Origin: Arthrobacter crusticola
Lineage (GTDB): Bacteria; Actinomycetota; Actinomycetes; Actinomycetales; Micrococcaceae
Direction of reading: 5' to 3'
Assembly (NCBI RefSeq): GCF_004357995.1
Contig: NZ_SMTK01000002.1
Location: forward strand, 1 to 64,000
Length of the DNA stretch: 64,000 nucleotides
The stretch's first letter is position 1. Each line of letters starts with the position of its first letter. Of this stretch, positions 49,921 through 60,180 are shown one piece after another. The translations under genes were made by a program, and so were the position numbers. Under the pieces are notes generated by a model, which worked only from the letters and a program-made list of their open reading frames with translations, was not told the origin of the DNA and searched no databases.

Positions 49921-50994
49921 TTGATCAACTTCACCGCGCGTTTCGCCACGAAAGCGGAACAGGACAAGTGGGACGACCTCGTTCCATCCAACCCGGACGG
50001 CGGAAATGTCCTGCAATCGGCCTCTTTCGCCGAGGTGAAGTCGCATCATGGGTGGAAGCCGCTGTTCCTGGTCTTCGAGTCCGCCCAGTACTCGAGCTAC
50101 AACCTGGTGCTCGAGAAGTCCTTCCCGGTCCTTGGCAGGCTCTGGTACCTCATCAAGGGCCCGGGCGCGGCCGAACCGGCTCACGTGCCGGCCATGCTCG
50201 ATGCACTGAAGGACTTCACCGCCGCGTCGCGCCTGAACGTCTTCGCGGTGAAGATCGAGCCCGACATCGTCGACGCTCCGGAGGTCCGGCAGCTTTTCAC
50301 CGCCGCCGGCCTGCACAAGACTTTCGACCTGCAGCCGAATGACCATACGGCCCTCCTCGACACCACGCCGGAGCCGAACCAACTGCTCCGCAACCTCTCC
50401 TCCCGCGGCCGCAACGCCGTGCGCCGGGCGCTCCGGGAGGGCGTCGAAGTGCGCCGGGTCGAGCCCACCGAGGAAAACTTCCGCATCATGTACCGGCTGA
50501 TGGCCCACATCGAGGACCGCTCGGCCGCCCGCCTGCGCTCCTTCGAGTACTACAGCCGGTTCTGGGGGAACTTCGCCGCCGCCGGCCAGGGCCGCCTCTA
50601 CTTCGTCTACGAGGACGGCGAGCCCTCGGTGGGCGCGTTCATCATCAACTATGGCAGCAAGGGAACCTATAAGGACGGCGGGTCCAAGCCCGGGCGCTCA
50701 CAGTACGGGGACTCCCACCTGCTGCAGTGGACGGCCATCAATGACCTCAAGGACGAGTTCGCCATCCGCGAGTACGACTTCTGCGGAACCCCGCCGGCCG
50801 ACCGGCTCAAGGACACCTCCCACCCGCACCACGGCCTCGGCCTCTTCAAGACGAGCTTCTCCAAGACGGTCACCGACTTCACCGGCTGCTGGGACCTCGC
50901 CCTGAACGAGACGAAATACAGGCTCTGGACTGCGGTGGGGGAGCGGGTGGCCCGCCAGATTTACTGGCGCCGGCACCAGCAGCCCTTCTACTGA
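49921..50994 (+). CDS. FemAB-family peptidyl/aminoacyl transferase
   Basis: 357 residues with the double GNAT fold of the Fem family: NVLQSASFAEVKSHHGWKP and LVLEKSFPVLGRLWYLIKGPG in the first half, RNLSSRGRNAVRRALREGVEVRR, YYSRFWGNFAAAGQGRLYFVY and YDFCGTPPADRLKDTSHPHHGLGLFKTSF in the second. These transfer an amino acid from aminoacyl-tRNA to peptidoglycan precursors. TTG 49921 is preferred because AGAAGG lies upstream and INFTARF is the family's usual start; GTG 49870 adds 17 residues. Stands alone between divergent operons. Confidence 0.88.
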   Translation: MINFTARFATKAEQDKWDDLVPSNPDGGNVLQSASFAEVKSHHGWKPLFLVFESAQYSSYNLVLEKSFPVLGRLWYLIKGPGAAEPAHVPAMLDALKDFTAASRLNVFAVKIEPDIVDAPEVRQLFTAAGLHKTFDLQPNDHTALLDTTPEPNQLLRNLSSRGRNAVRRALREGVEVRRVEPTEENFRIMYRLMAHIEDRSAARLRSFEYYSRFWGNFAAAGQGRLYFVYEDGEPSVGAFIINYGSKGTYKDGGSKPGRSQYGDSHLLQWTAINDLKDEFAIREYDFCGTPPADRLKDTSHPHHGLGLFKTSFSKTVTDFTGCWDLALNETKYRLWTAVGERVARQIYWRRHQQPFY

Positions 50995-51035
50995 TCGAAG
51001 AACAGCCCGCGGGGCAGCAAGGCAGGGAACACACC

Positions 51036-52763
51036 GTGGATGACAAGGCCGGCTCGAACGGGGGCCGGAAGCCCGAGACCAATCCCTCACCAGCGGCGGG
51101 GCCGCTGCCGGTGATCCAGCGACCGCTTCGTCCACCGTCGACCGAAAGTCCGTCGGTCGCCCGAAAGCCCGGAGGCGACCCGTCGCCTCCCGCGCAGGGC
51201 GCTCAACGGGCCGCTTCCACCCGGCAGCCGCCCGCGCCGGGGCCCGCGCAGCTCTCGACGCCGGGCGCCAAGCCCCGCCCGCGGCCTGCCCGGCGTCCCT
51301 CACGGGCGCCGTCGCCGACGGACGCGCTGCCGACGACGCCGCGCACCGTGCGCCCGGACCGCTCGAACGCCGCAGCGCGGAACGTGCTTCGCCGGCTCGT
51401 CCAGGGCGAGGAACCGCCCACGCAGGCGATGAGCATTGTTGAACGGCTCGCCGGCAGCCCCTACGCCAACCCCACCATCCAGGTCGGGGGACCGGATGCC
51501 AGCGCCCGCAAGACCCTCGACTTCGCCCTGAGCCTGGCCGAGACGATGTTCCGCTACGGCGCCGGAGCCCTTGAGGTCGAGACGAGCATCATCGCCGTCA
51601 CGGCGGCCCTGGGCCTTGACCACATCGAGGTGGACATCACCAACCAGTCGGTGGTGATCAACTACTCGGCCAAGGACCAGACGCCCACCACGGTGCTGCG
51701 CGTGGTGCGGTCCTGGACCAACAACTACGCGGGCCTGACGGCGATCCACCAGCTGGTCTCCGACATCGCCGCCGGTGGTGTCTCGCGCATTGAGGCGGCC
51801 CAGCGGCTCGAGCAGATCACCCGACGGCCCAAGCCGTTCCCGCGCTGGATGGTCACCGCCGCGTTCGGGATCTTCGGTGCGGCAATCGTCGCCTTCATCG
51901 GCGGGGGAGTGTTCGGGGCCCTGATCGGGCTGGGCAGCTGTATCCTCGTCGACCTCGTCTCCCGCCAGCTCGGCCGGTGGAGGGTGCCCGAGTTCTTCTC
52001 CGTGGCCACCTCCTCGGCGATGGCCACCCTGATTGCCATGCTGTTCTGGTGGCTCGAGGTGCCGATCGCGCCATCGCTGGTGGTGGTCGGCGGCATCCTG
52101 CTCCTCCTGCCCGCCGGACGCCTTGTCTCGGCCACCCAGGACGCCATCAACGGATTCCCCGTCACGGCAGCGGGGCGGTTCCTGTCGGCGCTGCTGATTT
52201 TCGGCGGGGTGGTCTCCGGCATCGCTGTCGCCCTGGTGTTCGGTGCTGCCATCGGCATTCCGGACCTCGAACTGCTCGCGGCCCCGGCGTCGCCGTACCC
52301 CTGGCCGGTGATCGCGGTGCTGATCTTCATTGCCGTGGCGATGTTCGCCGTCACCGAGCAAACAGACCTGTCGCTCGTGGTTCCCACGGCCCTGGTGGGC
52401 ACCGCCGGCTACGTCCTTTGGATCTCGGCCATCAATGCGGGCGTCGGGTACCGGCTGGCACCGGCGCTGGCGGCCGTGCTGATCGGCGCGCTGTCCCGCA
52501 TCGTGGCGCTGCGGATGGGCGCACCGCAGCTGGTGCTGGCGGTGCCGGCGGTCATGTTCCTCTACCCCGGACTCGCCATCTTCCGCGCGATGTACATGCT
52601 CACCACCAACACCGGTATCCCGAGCGCCGGCGCGCTGGGGCTGTTCAACGCGTTCACCGTCATCCTCGCCGTCGCCGGCGGCGTGGTGCTCGGAGACAAC
52701 CTCGCGCGCCCGCTCACCCGCGGCCTGGGCAGCAACGAGCGGCGGCGGAACCGCCGGCGGTAG
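51036..52763 (+). CDS. Threonine/serine exporter, ThrE family
   Basis: 575 residues. Residues 1-130 are disordered and Pro/Ser-rich. Then the ThrE cytoplasmic domain (DFALSLAETMFRYGAGALEVETSI, VVINYSAKDQTPTTVLRVV, GLTAIHQLVSDIAAG) and about ten transmembrane helices. It exports threonine and serine by proton-driven efflux in Corynebacterium. GTG 51036. 41 bases after the FemAB gene, so possibly in the same transcript. Confidence 0.92.
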   Translation: MDDKAGSNGGRKPETNPSPAAGPLPVIQRPLRPPSTESPSVARKPGGDPSPPAQGAQRAASTRQPPAPGPAQLSTPGAKPRPRPARRPSRAPSPTDALPTTPRTVRPDRSNAAARNVLRRLVQGEEPPTQAMSIVERLAGSPYANPTIQVGGPDASARKTLDFALSLAETMFRYGAGALEVETSIIAVTAALGLDHIEVDITNQSVVINYSAKDQTPTTVLRVVRSWTNNYAGLTAIHQLVSDIAAGGVSRIEAAQRLEQITRRPKPFPRWMVTAAFGIFGAAIVAFIGGGVFGALIGLGSCILVDLVSRQLGRWRVPEFFSVATSSAMATLIAMLFWWLEVPIAPSLVVVGGILLLLPAGRLVSATQDAINGFPVTAAGRFLSALLIFGGVVSGIAVALVFGAAIGIPDLELLAAPASPYPWPVIAVLIFIAVAMFAVTEQTDLSLVVPTALVGTAGYVLWISAINAGVGYRLAPALAAVLIGALSRIVALRMGAPQLVLAVPAVMFLYPGLAIFRAMYMLTTNTGIPSAGALGLFNAFTVILAVAGGVVLGDNLARPLTRGLGSNERRRNRRR

Positions 52764-52765
52764 CC

Positions 52766-53536
52766 TCAGCCCGCCAGCCAGTCCACCGGGTCCGCGCCCT
52801 GCTGCTCCAGGAGCGCATTGACCCGGCTGAAGGGCCGCGACCCGAAAAAGCCGCGGGAGGCCGAGAGCGGGCTGGGGTGCGCCGACTCCACCGTGGGGAC
52901 GCCGGCGAACACCGGCTTGAGCTTCAGTGCGTCCCGGCCCCACAGGACGGCGACCAGCGGACCTCCCCGTGCCACGAGCGCGCGCAGCGCCGCGTCGGTG
53001 ACGTCCTCCCAGCCCCAGCCGCGGTGCGACGCGGGTTCGCCCGCCCGCACCGTCAGTACCCGGTTCATCAGCAGGACGCCCTGCCGGGTCCAGCCCGAGA
53101 GGTCTCCGGTGGCGGGGGCGGTGACGCCGAGGTCCTCCGAGAGTTCCTTGTAGATATTGACCAGGCTCCGGGGCAGCGGCCGGGTTGCCGGATCCACCGA
53201 AAACGCCAACCCGACCGAATGCCCCGGCGTCGGATAGGGATCCTGCCCCACGATGACGACCTTCACCCCGGCCAGGGGGCCGCTGAAGGCCCGGAGGATG
53301 TTCCCGGGCTGCGGAAGGATCCGATGGCCGGCGCGGCGATCCTCCTCGAGCCGCGCGGCCAGACGGTGGAGTGCCGGTTCGTGGGGCGCCAGGGCAGGAG
53401 CCCAGTCCGCCGCGACGACCGACCCGACCGGGACGGGGGCGGCAAAGGGGAAACCGGGGACGCCCGGGGCTCCGCCCGTCGCGGCCGGCTCCGGGGCCGG
53501 GGGCAAGGGGAACAGGGGAACGTCCTCGTAGCGCAT
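52766..53536 (-). CDS. ung: Uracil-DNA glycosylase
   Basis: 256 residues, family 1. Catalytic Asp in [18 protein letters not shown], uracil-binding Asn in LLMNRVLTV, and the DNA-intercalation loop [18 protein letters not shown] are all present. Removes uracil from DNA in base-excision repair. The first ~45 residues (Pro/Ala-rich) are an unusual extension. ATG 53536, possibly leaderless (CAGAAT six bases upstream). Divergent from DUF3263; the palindrome at 53594 lies between. Confidence 0.95.
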   Translation of the reverse strand: MRYEDVPLFPLPPAPEPAATGGAPGVPGFPFAAPVPVGSVVAADWAPALAPHEPALHRLAARLEEDRRAGHRILPQPGNILRAFSGPLAGVKVVIVGQDPYPTPGHSVGLAFSVDPATRPLPRSLVNIYKELSEDLGVTAPATGDLSGWTRQGVLLMNRVLTVRAGEPASHRGWGWEDVTDAALRALVARGGPLVAVLWGRDALKLKPVFAGVPTVESAHPSPLSASRGFFGSRPFSRVNALLEQQGADPVDWLAG

Positions 53537-53593
53537 TCCCTCATTCTGGCGGATCCCTCCGCGAGTCAGGGAACCCCATGGGAGAGCCGTACG

Positions 53594-53617
53594 GTGAATG
53601 ACAGGTATGTCATTCAC
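53594..53617. promoter_or_regulatory. 24-bp palindrome between ung and DUF3263
   Basis: GTGAATGACA-GGTA-TGTCATTCAC, perfect 10-bp arms and 4-base spacer, 58 bases before the ung start and 44 bases before the DUF3263 start. Highly unlikely by chance; a strong operator candidate. Confidence 0.75.
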
Positions 53618-53660
53618 AACTACCATGGGTGCGGAAGCATTACCTAGAAGGAGGAGCGGC

Positions 53661-53957
53661 GTGAGCGAGCCAGCGGGGGCACCTGCCCCAGCCCCCGGCA
53701 GCCGGGGCGCCCTCAGCGAGCGGGAACAGCAGATGCTGGCGCTCGAGCGGGAGTGGTGGAAGTACTCCGGAGCCAAGGAACAGGCCATCCGGGACCTCTT
53801 CAACATGTCCGCGACCCACTACTACCAGGTTCTCAATGCGCTGATCGACTCGGAGGCGGCCCTCGCCCACGACCCGATGCTCGTGAAGAGGCTGCGCAGG
53901 CTGCGGACATCGCGCCAGCGCGCACGCTCCGCCCGCCGCCTCGGCGCCGACATCTGA
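53661..53957 (+). CDS. DUF3263 protein, probable DNA-binding
   Basis: 98 residues. The core [51 protein letters not shown] is the DUF3263 domain, which has a helix-turn-helix shape ([14 protein letters not shown]) like sigma region 4. A basic tail follows ([18 protein letters not shown]). GTG 53661 behind AAGGAGGAG; in-frame ATGs upstream lack a site. The 24-bp palindrome next door may be its autoregulatory site. Followed at 24 bases by the LytR_C gene, the usual order in actinobacteria. Confidence 0.87.
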   Translation: MSEPAGAPAPAPGSRGALSEREQQMLALEREWWKYSGAKEQAIRDLFNMSATHYYQVLNALIDSEAALAHDPMLVKRLRRLRTSRQRARSARRLGADI

Positions 53958-53981
53958 CCAACGCAAGGATCCCTTCACCGC

Positions 53982-54611
53982 ATGAGCAAGTACCCCCAGG
54001 ACGAGTTTGACCGCATCCCCGAGACGGCGTCGCGCCAGGGGGTGCACCGGGAACGGCTCGTCGCCGTCAGGGGAAGCGGCCTCGGATTGAAGATCGCCGT
54101 GGGAGTGCTCGCTCTGCTCGTGGGACTCGCCGCGTACTTCCTGCTCCCGCGGCTCGAGCTCGGCGGGGCAGGGTCCGCCTCCGCGGCCAATGCCGGCTCG
54201 GCCGCGGCCAGCACCCCCGCGCCCACCGGATCGTCGGACAGGCTGCGCTCGCCGGAACCGGGATCCCCGGAGGCCACCGGCACTGCGGCGCCGTCCGCGC
54301 CGGCGACACCGTCCCCGGATCCGACGCCGGCCAGCGTCGATAAGGCGCAGAAGGTCAACGTGCTCAACAGCACCGGTGTCCCCGGGCTCGCCGGAACCGT
54401 GGTGGGCCGCCTGGCCGCCGACGGCTGGACCGGTGCTTTGCCCGGAAACTGGGCCGGAAGCCCGCTCGAGGGCTCGGTGGTTTTCTATAACGGGGCGGAG
54501 CAGCGGGCCGGAGCCGAAGCCGTGGCCTCGGCACTGGGCATCGCCGCGGTGCAGGACGGCGCAGGCGTTTCCCCGGACCTCACCGTGGTCATCGGCCCCG
54601 AGCTCCAGTAG
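53982..54611 (+). CDS. LytR_C-domain membrane protein
   Basis: 209 residues. One transmembrane helix (about 35-57, LKIAVGVLALLVGLAAYFLL), a ~65-residue Ser/Pro/Ala linker, then a LytR C-terminal domain (VNVLNSTGVPGLAGTVVGRLAADGW, FYNGAEQRAGAEAVASALG). LytR_C domains are thought to bind envelope polymers or partner proteins. Operon with DUF3263. Confidence 0.88.
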   Translation: MSKYPQDEFDRIPETASRQGVHRERLVAVRGSGLGLKIAVGVLALLVGLAAYFLLPRLELGGAGSASAANAGSAAASTPAPTGSSDRLRSPEPGSPEATGTAAPSAPATPSPDPTPASVDKAQKVNVLNSTGVPGLAGTVVGRLAADGWTGALPGNWAGSPLEGSVVFYNGAEQRAGAEAVASALGIAAVQDGAGVSPDLTVVIGPELQ

Positions 54612-54653
54612 CCCGGCAACGGCCAGCCCGGCGGGAGCCGGCCGGCCTGCTGC

Positions 54654-55379
54654 TTACTCCTTGAGGGGTATGCCCTTGGCATCCCGCCGGAAGGACTCGG
54701 CGCCGACGAGGATCATGATGCCCTCGATGAAGCCCCAGACAGCTCCCAGCCCCAAGGTCACAATCGTGACGGCGATCTGGGCGATGCCGATGCCCACATG
54801 TCCGAGGTAGAACCTGTGGATGCCCAGGGAACCGAGCAGGACCCCGAGGAGTCCGGCCACCAGGCGCGACTTCTGCTCGGGATAGCCCGAGCCATAGGGG
54901 TAGCCGGGAACACCGTACGGCTGGCCCTGCGGGTACTGGCCCTGGTACTGGCCCTGCGGGTAGTGCCCGCCCGGGAGCGGGCCCTGCTGGAACTGGCCCT
55001 GCGGGAACTGGTTCCCCGGATACTGATTCTGCTGGTACGGGTTTTGCTGGTATTCACCTGTCGGGTACGGGTTGGGCCCGGACGGGTCCTGGCTATAGCC
55101 GTCCCGGGTGTAGGCATCTTGGGTGTAAGCGCCCTGAGTGTAGGCGTTTCGGCTGTAGGCATCCTGGTGCGGGATTGAGGGCCCGGTGGGCTCCCGGTAG
55201 CCGGCGTCGCCATCGTCCGGGGGGCTGTCCTTCCGCTCGAACAGCTGCACCTGCGGGTCCTGCGCTTCTGGGACGTCCTGCTCCCGCGCTTCGCCCGGCA
55301 GGGGATGCCCGTCCAGCGGGACGGCTGCATGCGGCACAGGGTCCGACTCGGAGCGGGTTTGGTCTGGGGTCGTTGACAC
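54654..55379 (-). CDS. TM2-domain membrane protein with Tyr/Gln/Pro-rich N-terminus
   Basis: 241 residues. Residues ~75-165 are low-complexity repeats of Y-x-Q/N-P/D and QYPQGQ type (AYTQDAYTRDGYSQD, QQNPYQQNQYPGN). Two helices follow in a TM2 domain: SRLVAGLLGVLLGSLGIHRFYLGHVGIGIAQI then VTIVTLGLGAVWGFIEGIMIL, with the FYLG motif. Function in bacteria is unknown. GTG 55379 behind AAGGAG. Confidence 0.88.
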   Translation of the reverse strand: MSTTPDQTRSESDPVPHAAVPLDGHPLPGEAREQDVPEAQDPQVQLFERKDSPPDDGDAGYREPTGPSIPHQDAYSRNAYTQGAYTQDAYTRDGYSQDPSGPNPYPTGEYQQNPYQQNQYPGNQFPQGQFQQGPLPGGHYPQGQYQGQYPQGQPYGVPGYPYGSGYPEQKSRLVAGLLGVLLGSLGIHRFYLGHVGIGIAQIAVTIVTLGLGAVWGFIEGIMILVGAESFRRDAKGIPLKE

Positions 55380-55503
55380 ATTTCTCCTTGGTTGTTGGTG
55401 CTGCTTTTACGCTATGCCCGGGCGAAAGGCCGCACATCAGGTGGAACCCCGGATCCGGCCCCCGGGTTTTCAGGGTCATCCCCGGCACTTCAGGCCCCGG
55501 TGG

Positions 55504-55530
55504 CTTGCACTCATGCGGTGGGAGTGCTAA
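55504..55530. promoter_or_regulatory. CIRCE element 1 (HrcA site)
   Basis: CTTGCACTC - 9 bases - GAGTGCTAA. The left arm has two changes from the consensus TTAGCACTC; the right arm is perfect. Confidence 0.8.
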
Positions 55531-55538
55531 TTATTGAC

Positions 55539-55565
55539 TTAGCACTCGAACCCGCTGACTGCTAA
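55539..55565. promoter_or_regulatory. CIRCE element 2 (HrcA site)
   Basis: TTAGCACTC - 9 bases - GACTGCTAA. The left arm is perfect and the right arm has one change. Eight bases separate it from element 1. Confidence 0.85.
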
Positions 55566-55719
55566 GTCATGGGCATCGAGCAAAGCAGGCATACCACTGT
55601 GGTGAGGGTGCACCCGGAGCGTAAAGAGATCGTTTCCGGGGAAGCCCGTCCGTCGCGGGCACCGCAGGCTGGTGACCACTCGTTTGCTGAAATGCATAAC
55701 TGTCCCCGAAAGGACCTAA

Positions 55720-57354
<1,635 letters not shown>

Positions 57355-57382
57355 TCCCCAACCCCCGGCTCTCCAGCCGACC

Positions 57383-57418
57383 AGGAGCGGCATCCCCTTG
57401 TGAGGGGGTGCCGCTCCT
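57383..57418 (+). terminator. groEL terminator
   Basis: A 15-bp stem (57383-57397 with 57404-57418, one G-T pair), 6-base loop, then TT. Confidence 0.85.
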
Positions 57419-57512
57419 TTGGGTTAACGAACACCTGCGGCAGGACCGCGGTTTCCGGCGAAGGGACAGAGGGTTCCTGCGAGGGGCAGCGGGTCCGGCC
57501 TTGACCGGGTGA

Positions 57513-57803
57513 TCAGGGCAGGAACATTCGAGCGTTGTTCAGTTCCGCCTCGGCGTAGTGGCGACCCGCGGCGGCGAGCGCCTCACTGATGGCTGCCAGG
57601 GATTCCTCGACCTTCGCCTGCGTTCCCCGCCACTGGGCGACGAGTGCCTGGAAGTTGGCGGCGGCCTGGCCGGTCCACAACGCCTCGAGCTCCCGCAGCC
57701 CGGCCTGCATAGAGTCGACCTCGGCCTGCAGCCTACCGATGGTTCCCTGCACCTGCGCGCTGCGAGCGGCAAGGCTGTCGGTGTCGACGTTGAAATGTGC
57801 CAT
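57513..57803 (-). CDS. WXG100-family (ESAT-6-like) protein
   Basis: 96 residues, helical hairpin with WTG at the turn (ALWTGQAAANFQAL). The N-terminal FNVDTDSLAARSAQVQGTI and C-terminal AGRHYAEAELNNARMF (YxxxE-like YAEAE) fit the family and its secretion signal. Such proteins are exported by type VII secretion as dimers. No EccC or partner gene is in the window. ATG 57803 behind GGGAGGAA. Confidence 0.9.
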   Translation of the reverse strand: MAHFNVDTDSLAARSAQVQGTIGRLQAEVDSMQAGLRELEALWTGQAAANFQALVAQWRGTQAKVEESLAAISEALAAAGRHYAEAELNNARMFLP

Positions 57804-57909
57804 GAATTCCTCCCGGGCCGGTTCCCTCCCGGCGGGTGCCGGTTCCGCAACGGTAGGTCACTGCAGACCGGGCCGGGCTCCTGGTTGCCCGGTTGGGGAC
57901 AACCGGGCC

Positions 57910-59373
57910 TCAGGCGGACTCTGGGGAGGAAAATTCATGGGGGTGCTCGTCCACGGCGTGGGGCAGCCGGATCGACAGGGTGGCGCCGCCGCCGGGGGTC
58001 TCCTCAAGCCTCACCGTGCCGTCATGCTGGGCGACGAGCGCGGCAACGATAGCGAGCCCCAGCCCGGTACCTCCGGTTTCCCGGTGCCGGGAGGAGTCGG
58101 CACGGTAGAAGCGCTCGAAGACCCGCGCGGCGTCCTCCTCGGAAATTCCGGGCCCGTGGTCGCGGACTTCGATCACCGAGTCGCTCCGTCCGTGGATGAC
58201 GGGCGCCACCCCGACCGCGACCTCGATGGGGGTTCCCTCCGGGGTGTAGCGCAGCGCATTGGTCATGAGGTTGCCCACCACCTGCCGCAGCCGGGCTTCA
58301 TCACCCACAGTGGGCGCCGGACGCGGCGCACCGCCGTCGAGCCCGGTGACGGTGATGGTGCGGTCCGGGGCGATGGCCCGGGCGTCGAGGGCGGCGTCGT
58401 TGCCGAGGACCATCAGGTCGATGGGCTTCACCTCGAGCGGCCGCTGCTCGTCAATCCGTGCGAGTGTCAGCAGGTCCTCCACCAGATGGCCCATCCGGAT
58501 GGCTTCGCTTTCAATCCGGCCCATGGCCGCCGCGACGTCCTCCTCCTGCTGCAGCGCTCCGTGCCGGTACAGCTCCGAGAACCCGCGGATGGTCACCAGG
58601 GGCGTGCGCAGTTCGTGGGAGGCGTCGGCGACGAACCGGCGCATCTTCCGTTCGGACTCGGTGCGTGCGGCGAAGGCCCGCTCGATATGGGCGAGCATGG
58701 CGTTCAGGGAGCGGGAGAGGCGCCCGACCTCCGTGGCGGGCTGCTCGACCTCGACGCGGCGCGAGAGATCCCCGGCGGCGATGGCGGCCGCGGTGCGCTC
58801 CACCCTGGCCAGCGGGCGGAACTGGCGGGTCACTGCGACGAAGGCGATGGCCGAGGCGATCATCGTCGCCACCAGGCCCACCGTGAAGATGATCTCGGAA
58901 GCCTCCTGGACGGAGTCGTCCACGGTGGTCATGGGGGAGGCGATGGCCAGGGTCTGCGGCCCGTCCTCGTACTCGAGGACCTTCACCCGCCAGCCCGGGC
59001 TGTCCGGGGCGGTGCCGCGCACCTCGAACGCCTCGCCCTTGAGCTGGTTCACCTGCTTCGAGGTGAGGTGCGGAAGCCGGGGAACGTCGGACTCCGCAGC
59101 GGAATGGGAGGTCTCGAGGATCGTGCCGTCGGGGCCGAGGAGCGCCCCGTAAAAACGCAGGAGCGGGCGGTCGCTCGCGCTGCGGTCGTGGAAGAACGCA
59201 TTGGAGACGTTCTGGGCGTTGGCGGTCAGGTCACCGTCCATGCGTTCGATCAGCCCGTTGCGCAGCAGCGAAACCGTCACGATCCCGGTAATGCCAACGG
59301 TCACCACCATGAGCAGGGTCATGATGGCCACCAGCTGCGAGCGCAGCGAAGCCGAATTCCACCGTCGGATCAA
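57910..59373 (-). CDS. Sensor histidine kinase
   Basis: 487 residues. Two transmembrane helices flank an extracytoplasmic sensor (~35-170), then HAMP (FRPLARVERTAAAIAAGDLSRRVEVEQP), H-box ASHELRTPLVTIRGF (phospho-His ~266), N-box NLMTNALRYTPEG, G1 DHGPGISEEDAARVF and G2 GTGLGLAI. Complete and typical of the OmpR-paired class; closest in layout to mycobacterial TcrY/TrcS. The response regulator gene ends 12 bases before its start, so they form an operon. Signal unknown. Confidence 0.94.
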   Translation of the reverse strand: MIRRWNSASLRSQLVAIMTLLMVVTVGITGIVTVSLLRNGLIERMDGDLTANAQNVSNAFFHDRSASDRPLLRFYGALLGPDGTILETSHSAAESDVPRLPHLTSKQVNQLKGEAFEVRGTAPDSPGWRVKVLEYEDGPQTLAIASPMTTVDDSVQEASEIIFTVGLVATMIASAIAFVAVTRQFRPLARVERTAAAIAAGDLSRRVEVEQPATEVGRLSRSLNAMLAHIERAFAARTESERKMRRFVADASHELRTPLVTIRGFSELYRHGALQQEEDVAAAMGRIESEAIRMGHLVEDLLTLARIDEQRPLEVKPIDLMVLGNDAALDARAIAPDRTITVTGLDGGAPRPAPTVGDEARLRQVVGNLMTNALRYTPEGTPIEVAVGVAPVIHGRSDSVIEVRDHGPGISEEDAARVFERFYRADSSRHRETGGTGLGLAIVAALVAQHDGTVRLEETPGGGATLSIRLPHAVDEHPHEFSSPESA

Positions 59374-59385
59374 GGGCCCTGCTAC

Positions 59386-60105
59386 CTACCGTCGGTCCGT
59401 CGAGCGCAGGAGGTAACCCACGCCCCGCTTGGTCTGGATGAGTGCCGCCGCGTCGGCGTTCTTGTCGATCTTCCGGCGGAGGTAGGAGATGTAAGACTCG
59501 ACGATCGAGGCATCCCCGTTGAAGTCGTACTCCCACACGTGGTCGAGGATCTGCGCCTTGGAGAGCACCCGGTTGGGGTTCATCATGAGGTAGCGCAGCA
59601 GCTTGAACTCGGTGGGGGACAGTTCGATGATCTCCCCGGCCCGGCGGACCTCGTGCGCGTCGTCGTCGAGTTCGAGGTCGTCGACCCGGATGACGGCGTC
59701 GTCGTCGGACAGGGGCTGGGTCCGGCGCAGTACGGCCCGGATCCGGGCGACCACCTCATCGAGGCTGAAGGGCTTGGTGACGTAGTCGTCACCGCCGACG
59801 GTGAGACCGGTGACCTTGTCTTCGGTGTCGTCGCGCGCGGTGAGGAAGACCACCGGGAAATGCCGGCCCGCCGCCCGCAGGCGCCGGGTGACGGTGAAGC
59901 CGTCCATATCGGGAAGCATGACATCGAGGACGGCGAGGTCGGGGTTGTGGACCTCGGCCGCGGCCAGGGCCTCCCTGCCATTACCGGCGGCGACGACGTC
60001 GAAACCGGCGAACCGCAGGGAGGTGGACAGCAGTTCGCGGATGTTCGGTTCATCGTCGACGACGAGGAGCTTCGCTTCGGGGGTCGGTTTCTTCACCTGC
60101 GCCAT
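59386..60105 (-). CDS. OmpR/PhoB-family response regulator
   Basis: 239 residues. Receiver: LLVVDDEPNIRELLSTSL (acidic pair), phospho-acceptor Asp in LAVLDVMLPDMDGF (~61), Thr in VFLTARDD, Lys in DDYVTKPFSLDE. Winged-helix domain: ELSPTEFKLLRYLMMNPNRVLSKAQIL, then YISYLRRKID and IQTKRGVGYLL. First gene of the two-component operon. ATG 60105. Close to the XPB gene but probably a separate unit. Confidence 0.95.
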   Translation of the reverse strand: MAQVKKPTPEAKLLVVDDEPNIRELLSTSLRFAGFDVVAAGNGREALAAAEVHNPDLAVLDVMLPDMDGFTVTRRLRAAGRHFPVVFLTARDDTEDKVTGLTVGGDDYVTKPFSLDEVVARIRAVLRRTQPLSDDDAVIRVDDLELDDDAHEVRRAGEIIELSPTEFKLLRYLMMNPNRVLSKAQILDHVWEYDFNGDASIVESYISYLRRKIDKNADAAALIQTKRGVGYLLRSTDRR

Positions 60106-60180
60106 TATCCGCTCGTTTTCTGGAAATTGGCTGGACGTCCACTGGATGCCGGCCCGACGGGAGGGCCGCATCCCGCGGCG

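Noticed and set aside
51300-52943. A 547-codon minus-strand frame
   Set aside because: Antisense to the ThrE gene. His, Gln and Arg rich without any motif.
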